Positions 35,153 through 47,468 of a stretch of DNA of 64,000 bases are shown one piece after another. A program made the position numbers and the translations under genes. The notes under the pieces were generated by a model, which worked only from the letters and a program-made list of their open reading frames with translations, searched no databases and had not been told where the DNA came from. The DNA is from Lucifuga dentata (taxonomy: Eukaryota > Chordata > Actinopteri > Ophidiiformes > Bythitidae), in the NCBI GenBank assembly GCA_014773175.1, contig VXCM01002542.1:1-64000 (forward strand). Direction: 5' to 3'. Within the stretch, counting starts at the first letter, position 1; each line of letters opens with the position of its first letter.

Positions 35153-35726
35153 AATGAAAGAAAGAAAAAGACCAAAGTAATTTTTGCTGGCTGCTCACAG
35201 CACCAGCATTGAAAAGTTGGTTGGGTTTTTTATTATATTGAACATCTCAGTGTGTGGTTTTAAGGTTTATTTTCTGTCAGACACTTTCATATGACACTGT
35301 GTTTTCTACTGTTTATTAGTTGCCTGGCACTTATACGTTCTTACAATTGATACAATAAAATAATTGTTTAAATATTAACATGTAAGAAAGGCTTATTTTT
35401 CCTATATGAAAACTAAACATGTATTTCATTGAAGGCCTTTACAGCACCTTTAATAACCGTGTAATAGCAGCTCTCAGCATGCTGGCACTATTGATTTTGG
35501 TTTCAAAAGCTGATCACGGTGTGTGGAAACTCTGTTTGAACACATTGCACTGATGTAATCTCAGGTCACGGATGGCTCGATAAATGTGGATTAGCTCCAG
35601 GAGGAAGCACCTACTGTGTTGTTTTGGGTGACATACTGAGCGCCTCCCATGGCTTTGAGTATAAACAAGAGACTCTCACTGTACTCCTGTTATCACTCAG
35701 CATCTCTCTCTCTTTCTGGATGTCAT

Positions 35727-35750
35727 GTTTTGTTTTGTTTTGTTTTGTTT
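35727..35750. repeat. (TTTTG)n microsatellite
   Basis: Four to five TTTTG units. Confidence 0.85.
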
Positions 35751-36218
35751 TCTGCAGTAACTGTATAGTCTAAGATCATTCAGTTGATAACGTATCACTA
35801 GATGTAGTGGAAATGCTGTTTGGTTTCAAACAGAAATATAGTAGTTGCTCTCTGGAGTGTTTTAACTTATAACCCAGTACCTCTGTATTGATAAACTGCT
35901 ATTTTTGTCTATCTTTCTGTCAACATGACATTATTTTCACTCTATTATATCATTTACTACACAAATAATTGGAGCTGCTAATCTGAAAAATAGCTCTTAA
36001 ATTCCTTTTGTCTATCTCCCCATCATCTAGCCGCACCTTGAAATTTACTTCATAAGGAAGGTTCACCATCCATGAACAAATAAAACAGAATAACAATTAG
36101 AACTGCAGAGCAAATAGTTTCATTAAAGCTACCTGCACATTACAGGTCTTAATGCTCAATTCACATTTTTAAGTCAAATCAATCTTTTTGTGTTAATGGT
36201 TCACATTCATGTTTGTTA

Positions 36219-37054
36219 GGCTGGATTTACATGACCACGCACATGCGACCTGATTCCAATGTTTTGCTCATGTGACACATATCGGATACGCTTCCTGAGA
36301 TGTAAATGGTAAAAAGCCACATGGAATCAGGTATTTTCAGATCCGTTTTGGGCCACTTGCATGTGTGGAAATAAATCGGATACATATCGGATATCTGCCA
36401 ATGTGACTGCTGTCTAAATACACAGATTGGACTTTCCTTCCCATCCTGACTCCTACATAACGTTCCACCTTGTCCACATATGAATGATGTAAGCGATCAA
36501 TATGATGACTGCTCTCTGTAAACAAAAATGGAGGACATACTATATATATATATATATATCAGACATATTGATGTGTGTTTATGTCAAATAGATGTGTTAG
36601 CGTGTGATAACAGACTCCCCTTACAGCAGCAAAACTCTAACTCCACCCATTTCTCCTCCATGATCAACCGATGAAAATGTGTGTCCAGATGGGAGAGACA
36701 AATGCTCACACAACATATCAGATGTTTCTCTCTGCATTTGAAAGTTTCTAACCCACTGATCATATTTTTAAATAGTTCTCTCATCTTCATCCATTGAAGC
36801 ATTTTGTTTACATCCATCTCAGAAGTGTGCGCATGTACAACTGCATCCGGGCTGCTACAGGTCAAAACCGTGTAAATACAGGTATCAGATATGAGCTGCT
36901 TAAAAAAGAAAATGTAAATATGCTGAACAAAAACNCCGTGTAAATACAGGTATCAGATATGAGCTGCTTAAAAAAGAAAATGTAAATATGCTGAACAAAA
37001 ACTTGGATATCGGCAAAAGATCAGAACATGAAGACTTTAAGTGTAAATCCAGGC
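36219..37054. mobile_element. Second PIF-Harbinger-like element with TTA target duplication
   Basis: The left end is GGCTGGATTTACATGACCAC and the reverse complement of the right end is GCCTGGATTTACACTTAA: inverted repeats of about 14 bp with one mismatch. TTA flanks both sides (36216-36218 and 37055-37057). The left terminus is clearly related to the 21844 element (GGCCGGATTAACATGACAAG). Inside are a (TA)n tract (about 36540-36560) and a 67-bp artefactual duplication around N 36935 (36868-36934 and 36936-37002). No intact transposase; a minus-strand frame at 36584-36865 has no recognised domain. Confidence 0.75.
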
Positions 37055-37566
37055 TTAGTGACCAGTACCTGACACCGATGTGAACACAGCTGTGCCCTAA
37101 AAAGTTATGCATGCAAACTCTGAACAAAAAAAACCCTCCAAAAAACATGATCTGTATGTTCTCATGAAAAACAACAAAAAATGCCATTTGTACAACAGTC
37201 AAATAATGAAAATGGAACCCCGCTTGACCATTTCTCTGACAATTTATTGGAAAACTGCTCATACAATATGTTCCCTCCACCTTAGCTTGGATGGAAGCTT
37301 TTCCATATATCTGTATCTATATACGACCCCCTCGCTGCTGTAGCTGTCCTTCATGTTTATTTTTACCAGGCTGCAATATGCCAACACTGCCAACACATGG
37401 TTATATGCTCCTGCACAGAGAAGTGAAACTTTAAAGAAAAAACCCACATGAATTCTGATGTGACTGTTTTCACAGCAGTCACAGTGATTAGACATGAAAC
37501 ATATCTAGGGCCACATATACAAGCTGCCAAAATTTGATATGGAAAAATCAGATTTGGTTTCTTCGC

Positions 37567-37598
37567 AAAAATAAATAAATAAATAAATAAATAAATAA
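37567..37598. repeat. (AAAT)n microsatellite
   Basis: Eight AAAT units. Confidence 0.9.
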
Positions 37599-38534
37599 GG
37601 TGTAGGCATGCGTAGGCAAAAAAAAAAAAAAAAAAANAAAAAAAAAAAAAAAAAATGTAATGTGACTGTATAAGAAAACTGAGACTGGGTCTTTTTCTAT
37701 CTGTACATTCAGTGGTGGTTCTAGCACATGAGCCTCAACCCCCACCTCCCCCAAACCGTTGACTTATTTCACTTGGTTTTTATTTTAGAAACCCATTTCA
37801 GTTTAGCTTTATTTGCAGCTTTTTCAGGGGGGAAAATCTCATTGCACACATACCTTGAACATTTTGAAAAATGACTGCTGTCAATTTTCTTTCAATTAGG
37901 CTGTATGAAGAAAGAAACAATTATGTTTCATATTATTGCTTCAGTTTGTTTTGAGTTAGTATTACCTTTCTTTTTATTTTGGTTTAGCTTTAGTTTAGAA
38001 AAAGGGCAAAGCTATAAATTAACAGGTGTCAGATTAGTGCTAGATTTTAATTAAGAAATTTGATTTTTCATTTTAGTTTCAGTTTTCATTAACAATAACA
38101 AGCTTGCAGTTTATATCTGATTTTTTTTTTTTTTTAGAAAAGAAAAGCATAGTCTGCTGTACATTCAGAGCACAAAGTCTCTAAATTGAATAAATGCAAG
38201 TGAGGACTGACTGGAAAGTTAAAGTAGATGAGGAAGAGCTTTTAGTCTCTAAACCAATGTCTGCAGCCATACTGAGCAGAATGTAAATTAATCATTTATG
38301 ATATAACCAACTACACAGGTTCAATATCAAAACACTATTAAATTCTCAATAAAAAGCATGTGGAAAACAATAGATGCCCAGCCACTAAATTGCTTAACAG
38401 GGCTCTCCATCACAGGGTTGTGTTTTTTCCAGTCTGTCCACTTATTATCATATAAACCAGAAAACGGTGTGTAAGGCGAGAGAGAAAGAGAGAGGTGGGG
38501 GTGTAAGCCAAAGTGCTCATCACAGAGACAGCTG

Positions 38535-38536
<2 letters not shown>

Positions 38537-38580
<44 letters not shown>
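38537..38580. repeat. (TC)n microsatellite
   Basis: About 22 TC units. Confidence 0.95.
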
Positions 38581-38585
<5 letters not shown>

Positions 38586-39559
38586 GTGTGTCCCTTACAT
38601 CCTGTCTCTACCTTAAATTTGAGGTACTGTGACTATGGCAGGCACATACAGATGAATCACAGGTGTAGGCAAGATGATATTGTGGCATTCTCAAGTCTAG
38701 TTACCAAGTTACAGTGCAAACATTTTGAAATTGACATACTTCAGTTCAAGTTTAACATCATGAGACTCTCTTGTCAGAGCTCATGTTATACTAATTGGCT
38801 TCAAATACATTTAGAGTGCTAAAATAGAGTACTAAAATTAAAATAACGGCTGCATTAAGCAACTGTTAACCATGATTCCAAGACAAACTCACAGACACAG
38901 AGCCTTAATATGCCATCAGATTATCTAGCGGTTATCAAGCACTTAGCAAACAAAATCCTACTTTTACACCAAACATATTTAGAGCAACATGAGCGTCTCA
39001 TTAGAGTTGAACTTCTGTCTCCTAACATCGTCTCTCCTTTTAGCTCTGTTTTGGTTGACGGCAACTCCTGAAAAAAACTTTTGAGTCTTTAACTTGATGG
39101 TGAAGATGCTCGACTTTCTTCTTCATTTCATGCTCAGTAGGCCATGTTTGTTCAACTTGTCTAAGCTTGTTTGCTGGAAACAGCTGCCTACAGTTTTATT
39201 TTGGGGATGACGGTGTGGGGGTGGCAAAGTCTCAATCATACAGTGCATGTGCAGGCTGGAAAACTAAAAGAATGAGCTAAAAGCTTCACGGAGCTATATG
39301 GATGTTCATCCTGTAACTTTAGCATTATGGGTGACAGATGAGAGGTCATTGATACAATGTCAATCAAATATATTCCTTAATGGAATAGCCTAAATGTTGT
39401 CCACATCAATTCAAGTAAATCAGCTTGTCATATATTACAGTCTAAAGTTCAGTGGTCTTTCTAGATCATCACGTCTTCTGTCCACACAGTAAGTAAAGGA
39501 TAATATATAGAGTTAGTAGATGAAGTGAATTTGGACTGTTGCTGTGGATTCAATTGATA

Positions 39560-39562
<3 letters not shown>

Positions 39563-39597
<35 letters not shown>

Positions 39598-39616
39598 TGT
39601 GCCTGCGTGTGTGTGT
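39563..39616. repeat. (TG)n microsatellite
   Basis: Interrupted TG array directly left of TTAA element copy E. Confidence 0.9.
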
Positions 39617-39629
39617 TTTGGAAGGGATG

Positions 39630-40158
39630 TTATGTTACTGAAAACCATTTCCCGCAAAGGACAAAATAGTATTTCAGATTTCCTGATATTTTGCAAAATC
39701 TCTTAATCTTTCAAAATCAAATATTCAAGCAGTACACCCACCTTAAAAATCAATGTTTCGCCTGCTAATAGTTACACAACTTTATGAAGTCACAGTAGTT
39801 TAAATTTTTTTGATAAACACAGGTCTTCTTTTAGGACTATATTCCCCGGTGGAGACATACATTCACTCCGTGCTTTTTATTGTGCTTAAACGCTAAAATT
39901 ACATAACTTCTAATAAAATCTGAATACTTGTCTTGTTCGTGATGATGGATTATCTATCCCAAGAATGTTTCATGTATCAACAAGTTGATTTTAATAGCAT
40001 ACCAGAATGAACTGAAACCAATGGTGGTCAAGGTAGGATATTTTTTTAATTCACCATTCCAGTAGTATGCTTTGGGAAATGATTGTCAGTAACGTTACAT
40101 GTACGAAAATTGAATATATTGGACTCAAACATGCAAAATGACAGGTATGGTCCTTTAA
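39630..40158. mobile_element. TTAA-flanked inverted-repeat element, copy E
   Basis: 39690-39890 is the reverse complement of the interior of copy A (60-260). 39960-40025 matches copy B's middle (about 905-965) inverted. 40068-40158 is a forward right arm ending 'atggtcctttaa' with TTAA at 40155-40158. The left terminal repeat is missing and replaced by the (TG)n array. Confidence 0.65.
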
Positions 40159-42324
40159 TTACCTGATTACACAAAAAGGAGGAAAGGGATATTACAGAAT
40201 TTACAGCTAGTGAGATTTTAGTAGACCCACTTTCTGCTCCCTCTGAAACCGCCACCATCCCCTGCCCATTTTTTTTTTACTGTCCCTCCTAATTCAGTCC
40301 CTGCTGCCCTCTCTTGTTGGCCCCAGTATCTCTTTCTAACAAATAATCCTCCTCCCTCTCTCCACATCTCCTTTCTTGCACTGGCGGTGCTTATCTGTTT
40401 GAACTCTGTTCACTCAGCCCCTAGTGTTAGCACCTTGCCTGACACAAACAATAAGCACTATTAGTCACAGGAGACTTCCAAAGGAGCATCTCTTGCCGTA
40501 GGTTGGTACAGCACGAAGAGGGCAACCACTGTGGGATATGAGGCTACTGGCAGAACAGCAGCAAATGAGAACAGTGGGAGGAACACGGACATCCAATTAC
40601 AAAGAAAATCAGAAGGGAATTAAAGGGAATAGAATGTCTCTGTTCCAAATATTATTACTGTATCAAAGCTCATGATTATTTTTAACATCTCACTTTTTTG
40701 GATTGTTATACAGACTATGATCTACTGTATAGTTAATTAACTCTGAAGGCTACATTATCTACTCCCCGTGACTCAGTATTGGTGTCAGCAGCGAAGAAGA
40801 GAAAGCTGTGAGACGTTTGGCAGGTAGAGGAGACAGCCGGCTCAGTCTTGAATTCCCATTAGGTGTGTGTTTGGCTCACATATAAACCACCTGACTGCCC
40901 ATTTGGCTGGAGTTCAATTTTGCACAACCTTTGCACAGTCACTAGCACAGGGTAAAAACTACTCAGTGTATGTTTATTTTTGCCACAGTTATTCATGAAA
41001 AATATTGCTATCTTTGAAGTGACTTTTGCTATTAGCCCAATAATTAAATTTCACAGAGCACTATAATGCAACCAAGATGATAAACTGACTCCATGTGATA
41101 ATTATCAGAAGACAGAATGGCATTAGTTGAAATTACATTTCATTGTGCATTTGAAGTGAGTGGACTGCAGTTGTTTCTGAATTTTACTTTACATCACTGT
41201 ACTGTTAGCTCATTAATGACAAAAATTTAAAAACAAAAATGTGCTCATCATGCTGTGCGTCAAGCTTTGTGATCATGCAGGGACAGATTTATTTGAGCAG
41301 AACTAGCAAACAACTGGTATATTACATGCACGTTAACATTTTGATTATACTTGAATTAAGGCAATAAATAGATTTTTAAACATCACATAAACAACATAAT
41401 TAGATTAAAAATGAATTAAATCAAAGTAATTTTATCTGAGAAATACAAGAAACAGACCTAGATTATGCAGCTGGAAATTGATCTATTGGGGCTTTTAAAC
41501 ATCATAATCAGAGTTTGCCACCTCCACACACACTTCCACGGACTATTGCCTTAATTAGAGTACAGAAATAGTTGGAGTGTGGCGTACATGTAAATATACT
41601 GAGTGACAGAACTGTGAGTATAAAGTCACGTAAACACCACGACTCATACGATCGCCACAGTGTTCGCAATATATGACTTTCTGTCTTGTAATCTTGAAGT
41701 TGTTATGGTTTGCAAACTACATGACTGATATGCAACAGGGTGGGGGTGGGGTGACAAATTAGATATTCACCAGGAGAAATCTCAGACAGTCCACTGATTT
41801 GCTGTTGAAAAGACAAGGAAGAAAAGAACATGGAGCCATGCCTGCTGATGTTTTGTTGCAGATAGCTAGGACTCCTCCTGCTTGTTTCCTTCCATCCTCA
41901 TTTGTTGTTGCTTGTAGTTATTGTCATTGCCAGTCACAGCACATTTCACGCTACAGGATTTGGACTCCCAACAAGTTGAGATATTTAGTCAGGTAGATAT
42001 CTCTCGAGCATCTGTGAAGCATCGCTGCATCTCTCAGTTCACATCTTTGAACAGTTCACGAATAGCGATTGTCACTCACAGGAGCGAGCGTTGATTTGCT
42101 TCTGATGTGGTGCTTTTATCTGTGATGTCCAAAAACTGCTTACAAGTGGAAAATCAGGGCTGAAATTGTATTGTCTGAACTCGGCCTAATTGATGTTTTG
42201 AGGAGGCAAGATCGTCTGGATTTAAGCAACCAGAAAGGCTTTCTTTCTCTCTGTCTTCATTCCTTCTTGCCTGATCTTAGCTTAGGCAAACCCAGAGCAA
42301 AAAAAAAAAAAAAAAAAAAGAAGC

Positions 42325-42356
42325 CTATATTAGCCCTGTTGTCAGGGCTAATATAG
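42325..42356. repeat. Perfect 14-bp inverted repeat (4-nt loop)
   Basis: CTATATTAGCCCTG, TTGT, CAGGGCTAATATAG, next to a poly-A run (42301-42319). Confidence 0.95.
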
Positions 42357-43660
42357 TGCGATCAATCGTCCACAGACGCCACAGACTGATGTGGCTTATG
42401 TGTGTCACATTCCCAGATGCTCAGAATTTGACAAAAGAGCTGGAGAAAACTGAGGAGCGCATTTTCACACAAAATCTGAATTTTATGATCAAATGTGTTC
42501 TGCTGTTACAAACCTATCCCTGTGCACTCTCAAAGCATTTTCCTCAAGCTCAATCTTCAATCTGTTGCCAGTAAGAAGCTGCACTGCCTTTCACATTGTG
42601 TCATGAGCTCCATCATATCAGTGAACACATAATCATGCTGCATGCAATTGTGTTTTTCTCTCAAATGTGGCAGTAAGCCTCCTCACTTGCACAAAACACA
42701 CTCAGGATAGCAGCATTGTCCCTTTTCATGTTGTGAAAAGTGTGAAGGGGATGTCCTGACAGGCTGGAGTTTGTGCAGCTGTACAAGCACAATAGTTCAT
42801 CATGATGCTAAACAGCGATAATGAAAACTAAACCAACAGGAAAGCTGATCTGGGCAGCAACTGGTTGGATTTGACATCATGTGCCATGAAAAAATATTTT
42901 CATGAACCCCTTAAAATGCACATTAAAATGCAGATTTCCTTAGATTTTGTTGTTCTGGTCATTGTTTCTATTAATTTCTATGTTTTTTGTTTTTTTTTTG
43001 GTCACATAAGAACTAATCCTTCTGATGACTGATGTTGATGTGATTGCTAGATAGTGAATTATAGTTCAACAGTGGTATGTCAGAAAAAAATGGCTGTTGG
43101 GCATACTGCTAAGTGTTAGTTCCATTTTTCTCTATAGTTCTTCTATTTCCAGCACATTACATTGTTTTCTTTGTTCAAACCAACAAGAGCTTTGTTGATA
43201 GTGTATTGCAGTCCCACATAGAATAAGCTGTTTGCCTCAGACGTGGGCTGTTTATAAAAATAAAATTAAACGGCTTTAAAAGGTCTAATTGAAGCTGCAC
43301 TAGCAGTGTTTATTCTGGTTGCTCTTGAGCCACTTGCGTTAACCGAGTAGGACCAATTCTGGATGACATATGGCAATGCTATGGTGCATATGTATCCCAG
43401 ATCTAGCAATCAAGAGTGGAGCACCCAAGTGTCATTATTCCATATGACCAGTGGGCTGGACAAAATTGGAGGATATGGGCCAGATTCTTTTCAGAATAAT
43501 TTTACTGTCTGGGTGTCTTCTCAGTTCAAAACTACAAAGCTGCTGTTTATATGTCTGAGATAATATGAGTCTGCATATTGCTTCTTCTTTGTTATAAGGA
43601 GTAATTTTACATATTTCTTATTCAGTGTATTCTATCAGCTATGGGCTTGTATTGTGCTTG

Positions 43661-43661
<1 letters not shown>

Positions 43662-43712
<51 letters not shown>
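43662..43712. repeat. (TC)n microsatellite
   Basis: About 25 TC units. Confidence 0.95.
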
Positions 43713-43714
<2 letters not shown>

Positions 43715-44523
43715 ACACACACACCTGGAACCTCTGTCAGTACTTTTCCAAAATGAAGCCAGACATACACTCCTGCTGCACAGGATATTTGCACAGATGG
43801 GTGATTCTCTCTTTTGTCAATACTCATTAATTTGATTCTTCCTTAAACAATCCAAAATGTCATTATTATAGGAATATAGTCACTGACCTACTAGATGCAC
43901 TGGATACTGTATGATGTACTGTATCATACAGCACCTTTTGCCTCCGTTGTGTAACTCCCCCAGGACTGCTTGTTCTCACCAATTCTCACTTTGTATCATC
44001 ATCATCCAAAACTACTGGCTTTCCTGCGGTGCAACTCATTCTTCCCGATACTTTTCCCCCAAAGTACAGCGTGAAGCATGTCATTTAAAATGGAATAGAG
44101 AAAGAATTCACACCTCTTTTTGGATAATCCAGATAAATCAGGATTATGTGCTGTATTATAGGACTATAATGCAGAGTTGTTGGTTGCTGAACACCATCTG
44201 ACATCAGACTGTAATGTATACACAGCATACAGCATACAGTATTTAGTGGGTTATGTTTGGGAAAGCAAGTCCCACTCTGTATCTACAAACAAACAGCAAC
44301 CTCAGTGTTTTCTGATCTTCGACCAAAACCAAAACATGAAATGGAATGAAAAACAATGGCATATAAATGTAATTACAGGCTAGCTTACTGTAAAATGAAT
44401 AGTCATGAGGGAATGAAACAAAAAAGAATGAAAGTACATTCTGAACAACAAGGAAGAGGAGCTTTTTGTAACTGCAGCAGCTACAAAACCTGAAGCCTAA
44501 AACCTGATCATAAAGAGTCTTGC

Positions 44524-44568
44524 AACCCACACAGTTTAGGTCCAAGCAGGACCTAAACAGTGTGGGTT
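44524..44568. repeat. 20-bp inverted repeat with one mismatch (5-nt loop)
   Basis: AACCCACACAGTTTAGGTCC, AAGCA, GGACCTAAACAGTGTGGGTT. Confidence 0.95.
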
Positions 44569-46841
44569 GGCTCTGGTAATCTTTCCCTGTGAATATGTTT
44601 TTTTTTTTTTGNTTTTTTTTTTTTTGTTTGTTTGTTTGTTTTTTAAATGACACAATTCTCACCCTCATATTCCTCATTTATTTGCAATTTTGCAGTCTGC
44701 CTTCTGTTTGTCCCCCCCTTCCAAATCATATAGATGATTCAAACCTTTCTCACATCCATTCCTCTAAAGCGTGCCAGTTGACTTCATTACAACCTGCCAA
44801 ACCCTCACTCTGACTCTACAACCCTGCATGTCATTCAGCTAAAACATCAAAACATTTTGCTCTGATGTGTGTTTTTCAAAGCCAAGCCGTACGTGGCAGA
44901 TGGGCATCAACAACGCTGGCAAACATCCAGTCTAAGCAGAACTTTTGGATCTAACAGGAGAGATATATGACTACATGCTGGGCTCAAGCAAAGATGGAAC
45001 CTTGGGCAAAACAAACACTCATAAGTTCTGCTGTCAGCCGCTACAGTCGCTAAGCACAGAAGGCCATGTGTGTTATGTCTGCACATGTGCACTGCTGCTA
45101 ACAGGCTGTTTGTTTGCCGTCTCAAAGGGCCCAAACACCACAGACCCATGACAGGCTCATAACCCAATACACTTTACTGGCAGGTGTGTTTATCCAGGCA
45201 AAACATCTTAACAGTGTGCAGGCAGAGCCATCAAAAGCTGTTTCTGTAAGCACTTAGCTCCGTTGTCTGTAATGAGGAGGATCCAGAGGTTTACTGGGTG
45301 CAGTCTATGGGTGAATGGACACAGCTGAGGAGTCATAATGAGTCATACAGAGATGCTGAGGGGTTCGTAGGGAGAGGTTAAAGACTGTCATAGAGTGGAG
45401 AATGGTATGAAAGAAGACTTACTTAAAACACAAAACATTGAGCAAGTATAATTTGACTGACTGTGGTTTAATATTGTAAAATAATACAGTTTATCAATAC
45501 ATTTTTTACACATTACAAGCTGTAGTACCTCTAAATCTCGACTGCCTCCCACCTCATTGTTGATGTTTTTTAAACTCAGCTGTGGACAATTGAAATATTT
45601 ATATATAAATAAATATTTTTCTAACTAGTATAAGGATTGCAGGAATGGGCTTCTTCCTCTCCCTGTTCGTTACTCTGAATTACATTTTTATGCACATATA
45701 AATGAGTAAAAATGCCTCTGGGTTTTACAGGGTTACATTCGAGACTCACAGGCCATTTGCAGTTCATCATAAATTTTGCTGTAGATGAATCTGGGTTGTT
45801 TGTTCATTTCGGTGAGGCTAGCTGCAGCTGCTGTTTGCTGTTTGACTACAATTCCCTGTTGCCGCCAAATATACACCACTGCATGCCTGCCTCAGAGACA
45901 CTGCCTTCAACTCTTCCAATGCTAAAAATGCAGACTTGCAAGCTGACATATTACAAGCTACTTAGAGAGCCACAAAGGGCTCTGGATGAAGCCAGATGAT
46001 TTAAGACAGACAGGAGACAGAATACTAGCACATGCAGTAAGCATAAAGCAAAGTTCCTATAGCTTTTTTTGACAAATGGAGTCTCATCCAGACAATTTAG
46101 AGAAAATGTCAGTCAGGCAACAGCATGCACAAGGAGCACCTCTTCTGCATACACAGGTCAGTTTTGCCCCAGCACCTGGACTACCCAGAGAAGCTGGGCC
46201 AAAAAAGTGGCACGAAATGATCAAATGCATGGAATGACTTTATATTTAAGTTGAAAGCATCAATTTTACAGTATAATTATTTTCTAATGTACCACAGGCT
46301 GACATGGCAGATTCTGACACAACTGCTCTGTTCTGACTAAACTATAGTAAATGCTGACAGGATTAGGATTTGATCAATGCATACAATAGATTAGCAATAG
46401 TATATCTTCAATGGCATTGGTTCTCTTTGTAGGGTAAGTGTCTTCTGTACTGTCAGCAGAAAATATTTTCTAACTTTAAGCTGGCCGTTTTATGTGCCCT
46501 AATCTTGACTTAATGTAAGATGCCATGCTGTCAAAGTCCAAACAGCTCCTTTTCAGAAATGTAGCAAAGACTGATAAGCAGTCCCTCTTCTCGCAGACAT
46601 TCACTCTCTCTGAGGTGAAATGGCACATTTCAACCTCTACTGAAGAATCCTATGACTATTCCCTGAACAGATACAGCATAAGCTGTATTAAAAATTGTAA
46701 ATGGGTATTGTAAAGTTATGTACTAATGTTGTTTTATCAGATTTTAGGGTGCCTTTTTTAACATCTGGCAAAGGACTGCAGATGAAAATTAGCCTTCTGG
46801 CCTAACTCTGGCTCTTTTACAGGTTGATCAATGAGCATTGT

Positions 46842-47468
46842 TGTCATGATCTGGTTTTCTCTCCCTTTTCCCATTTGTCCCGTATTTTTCCCTTACCCTC
46901 ATGTTTCTTGTATGTCTTTTGTTCTGAGTGTGTGTGTGTGTGTGAGGGCTTGGCATTCCAATCTTCTGATCATTCAATCAGCGTGCTCACCTGACGCCTG
47001 TCCACTAATCAAGTGCTGCAGCATATCTACCCCGGCTCTTCATCCATTCCTCGCCAGTTCGTTGTTGCTTCCTGTGTGGTAAACACGTTGTTTGGCCGCT
47101 AGAATTGTTCATTTTCTNAGTTCGTTGTTGCTTCCTGTGTGGTAAACACGTTGTTTGGCCGCTAGAATTGTTCATTTTCTAGTAATAGTTTCCAGTCAGT
47201 TTTCTTGTTCAGATTTGAACGTTGTCTCCTTCGTGTTCCAGGACCAGAATTCTCCCGGCATCCAGCACTCGCCAGCCCAGCCTCTCTCACGCCGTTCAGC
47301 CTGCATTCACCAGCCCAGCCTCTCTCCACGCCATTCAGCTCTGCGTTCAACTTGCAGAAGCCAGCTCAACCCCTCTCCTCTCTCCCAAAAAATAAATAAA
47401 TTTCATCTTTTACCTGTCAGTCTGTCTCCGTGTCTGCTCCTGGGTCTACCTGCTTAAAAACTCTGACA
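46842..47468 (+). mobile_element. Solo LTR of a retrovirus-like/gypsy-like retrotransposon
   Basis: It starts TGTCATGATCTGG and ends CTCTGACA, so the ends are TG..CA with a TGTCA/TGACA inverted repeat. The same 5 bases, ATTGT, flank both sides (46837-46841 and 47469-47473), the usual LTR target duplication. An AATAAATAAA poly-A signal lies at about 47390-47400, followed by a T-rich region, in LTR-like order. A 62-bp block is duplicated around N 47118 (47056-47117 and 47119-47180; assembly artefact), so the true length is about 564 bp. No second LTR or internal genes are present; recombination to a solo LTR is inferred. Short Pro/Ser-rich frames inside are not genes. Confidence 0.8.

Larger units (their letters stand above)
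32025..36218 (-). other. Sequence 5' of the syt7 TM exon, part 1
   Basis: Probably intron 1. It contains an (ATCC)n tract with an N-join (33571-33726), short hairpins at 33851 and 34100, a decayed LINE 3' end (34500-34825), (AAAG)n at 35097-35152 and (TTTTG)n at 35727-35750. 32025-33560 and 34830-35090 show nothing supportable. Confidence 0.6.
37055..46841 (-). other. Sequence 5' of the syt7 TM exon, part 2
   Basis: No host gene supported. It contains (AAAT)n at 37567-37598, a poly-A N-join at 37637, (TC)n at 38537-38580, (TG)n at 39563-39616, TTAA element copy E (39630-40158), hairpins at 42325 and 44524, (TC)n at 43662-43712 and a poly-T N-join at 44612. 40159-42300 and 44820-46836 are AT-rich and featureless to me. 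Confidence 0.6.

Noticed and set aside
36584..36865. 93-codon minus-strand frame
   Set aside because: Inside the Harbinger-like element but without a recognisable transposase, Myb or MADF motif.
47155..47457. 100-codon Ser/Pro-rich frame
   Set aside because: Lies inside the solo LTR; no gene family recognised.
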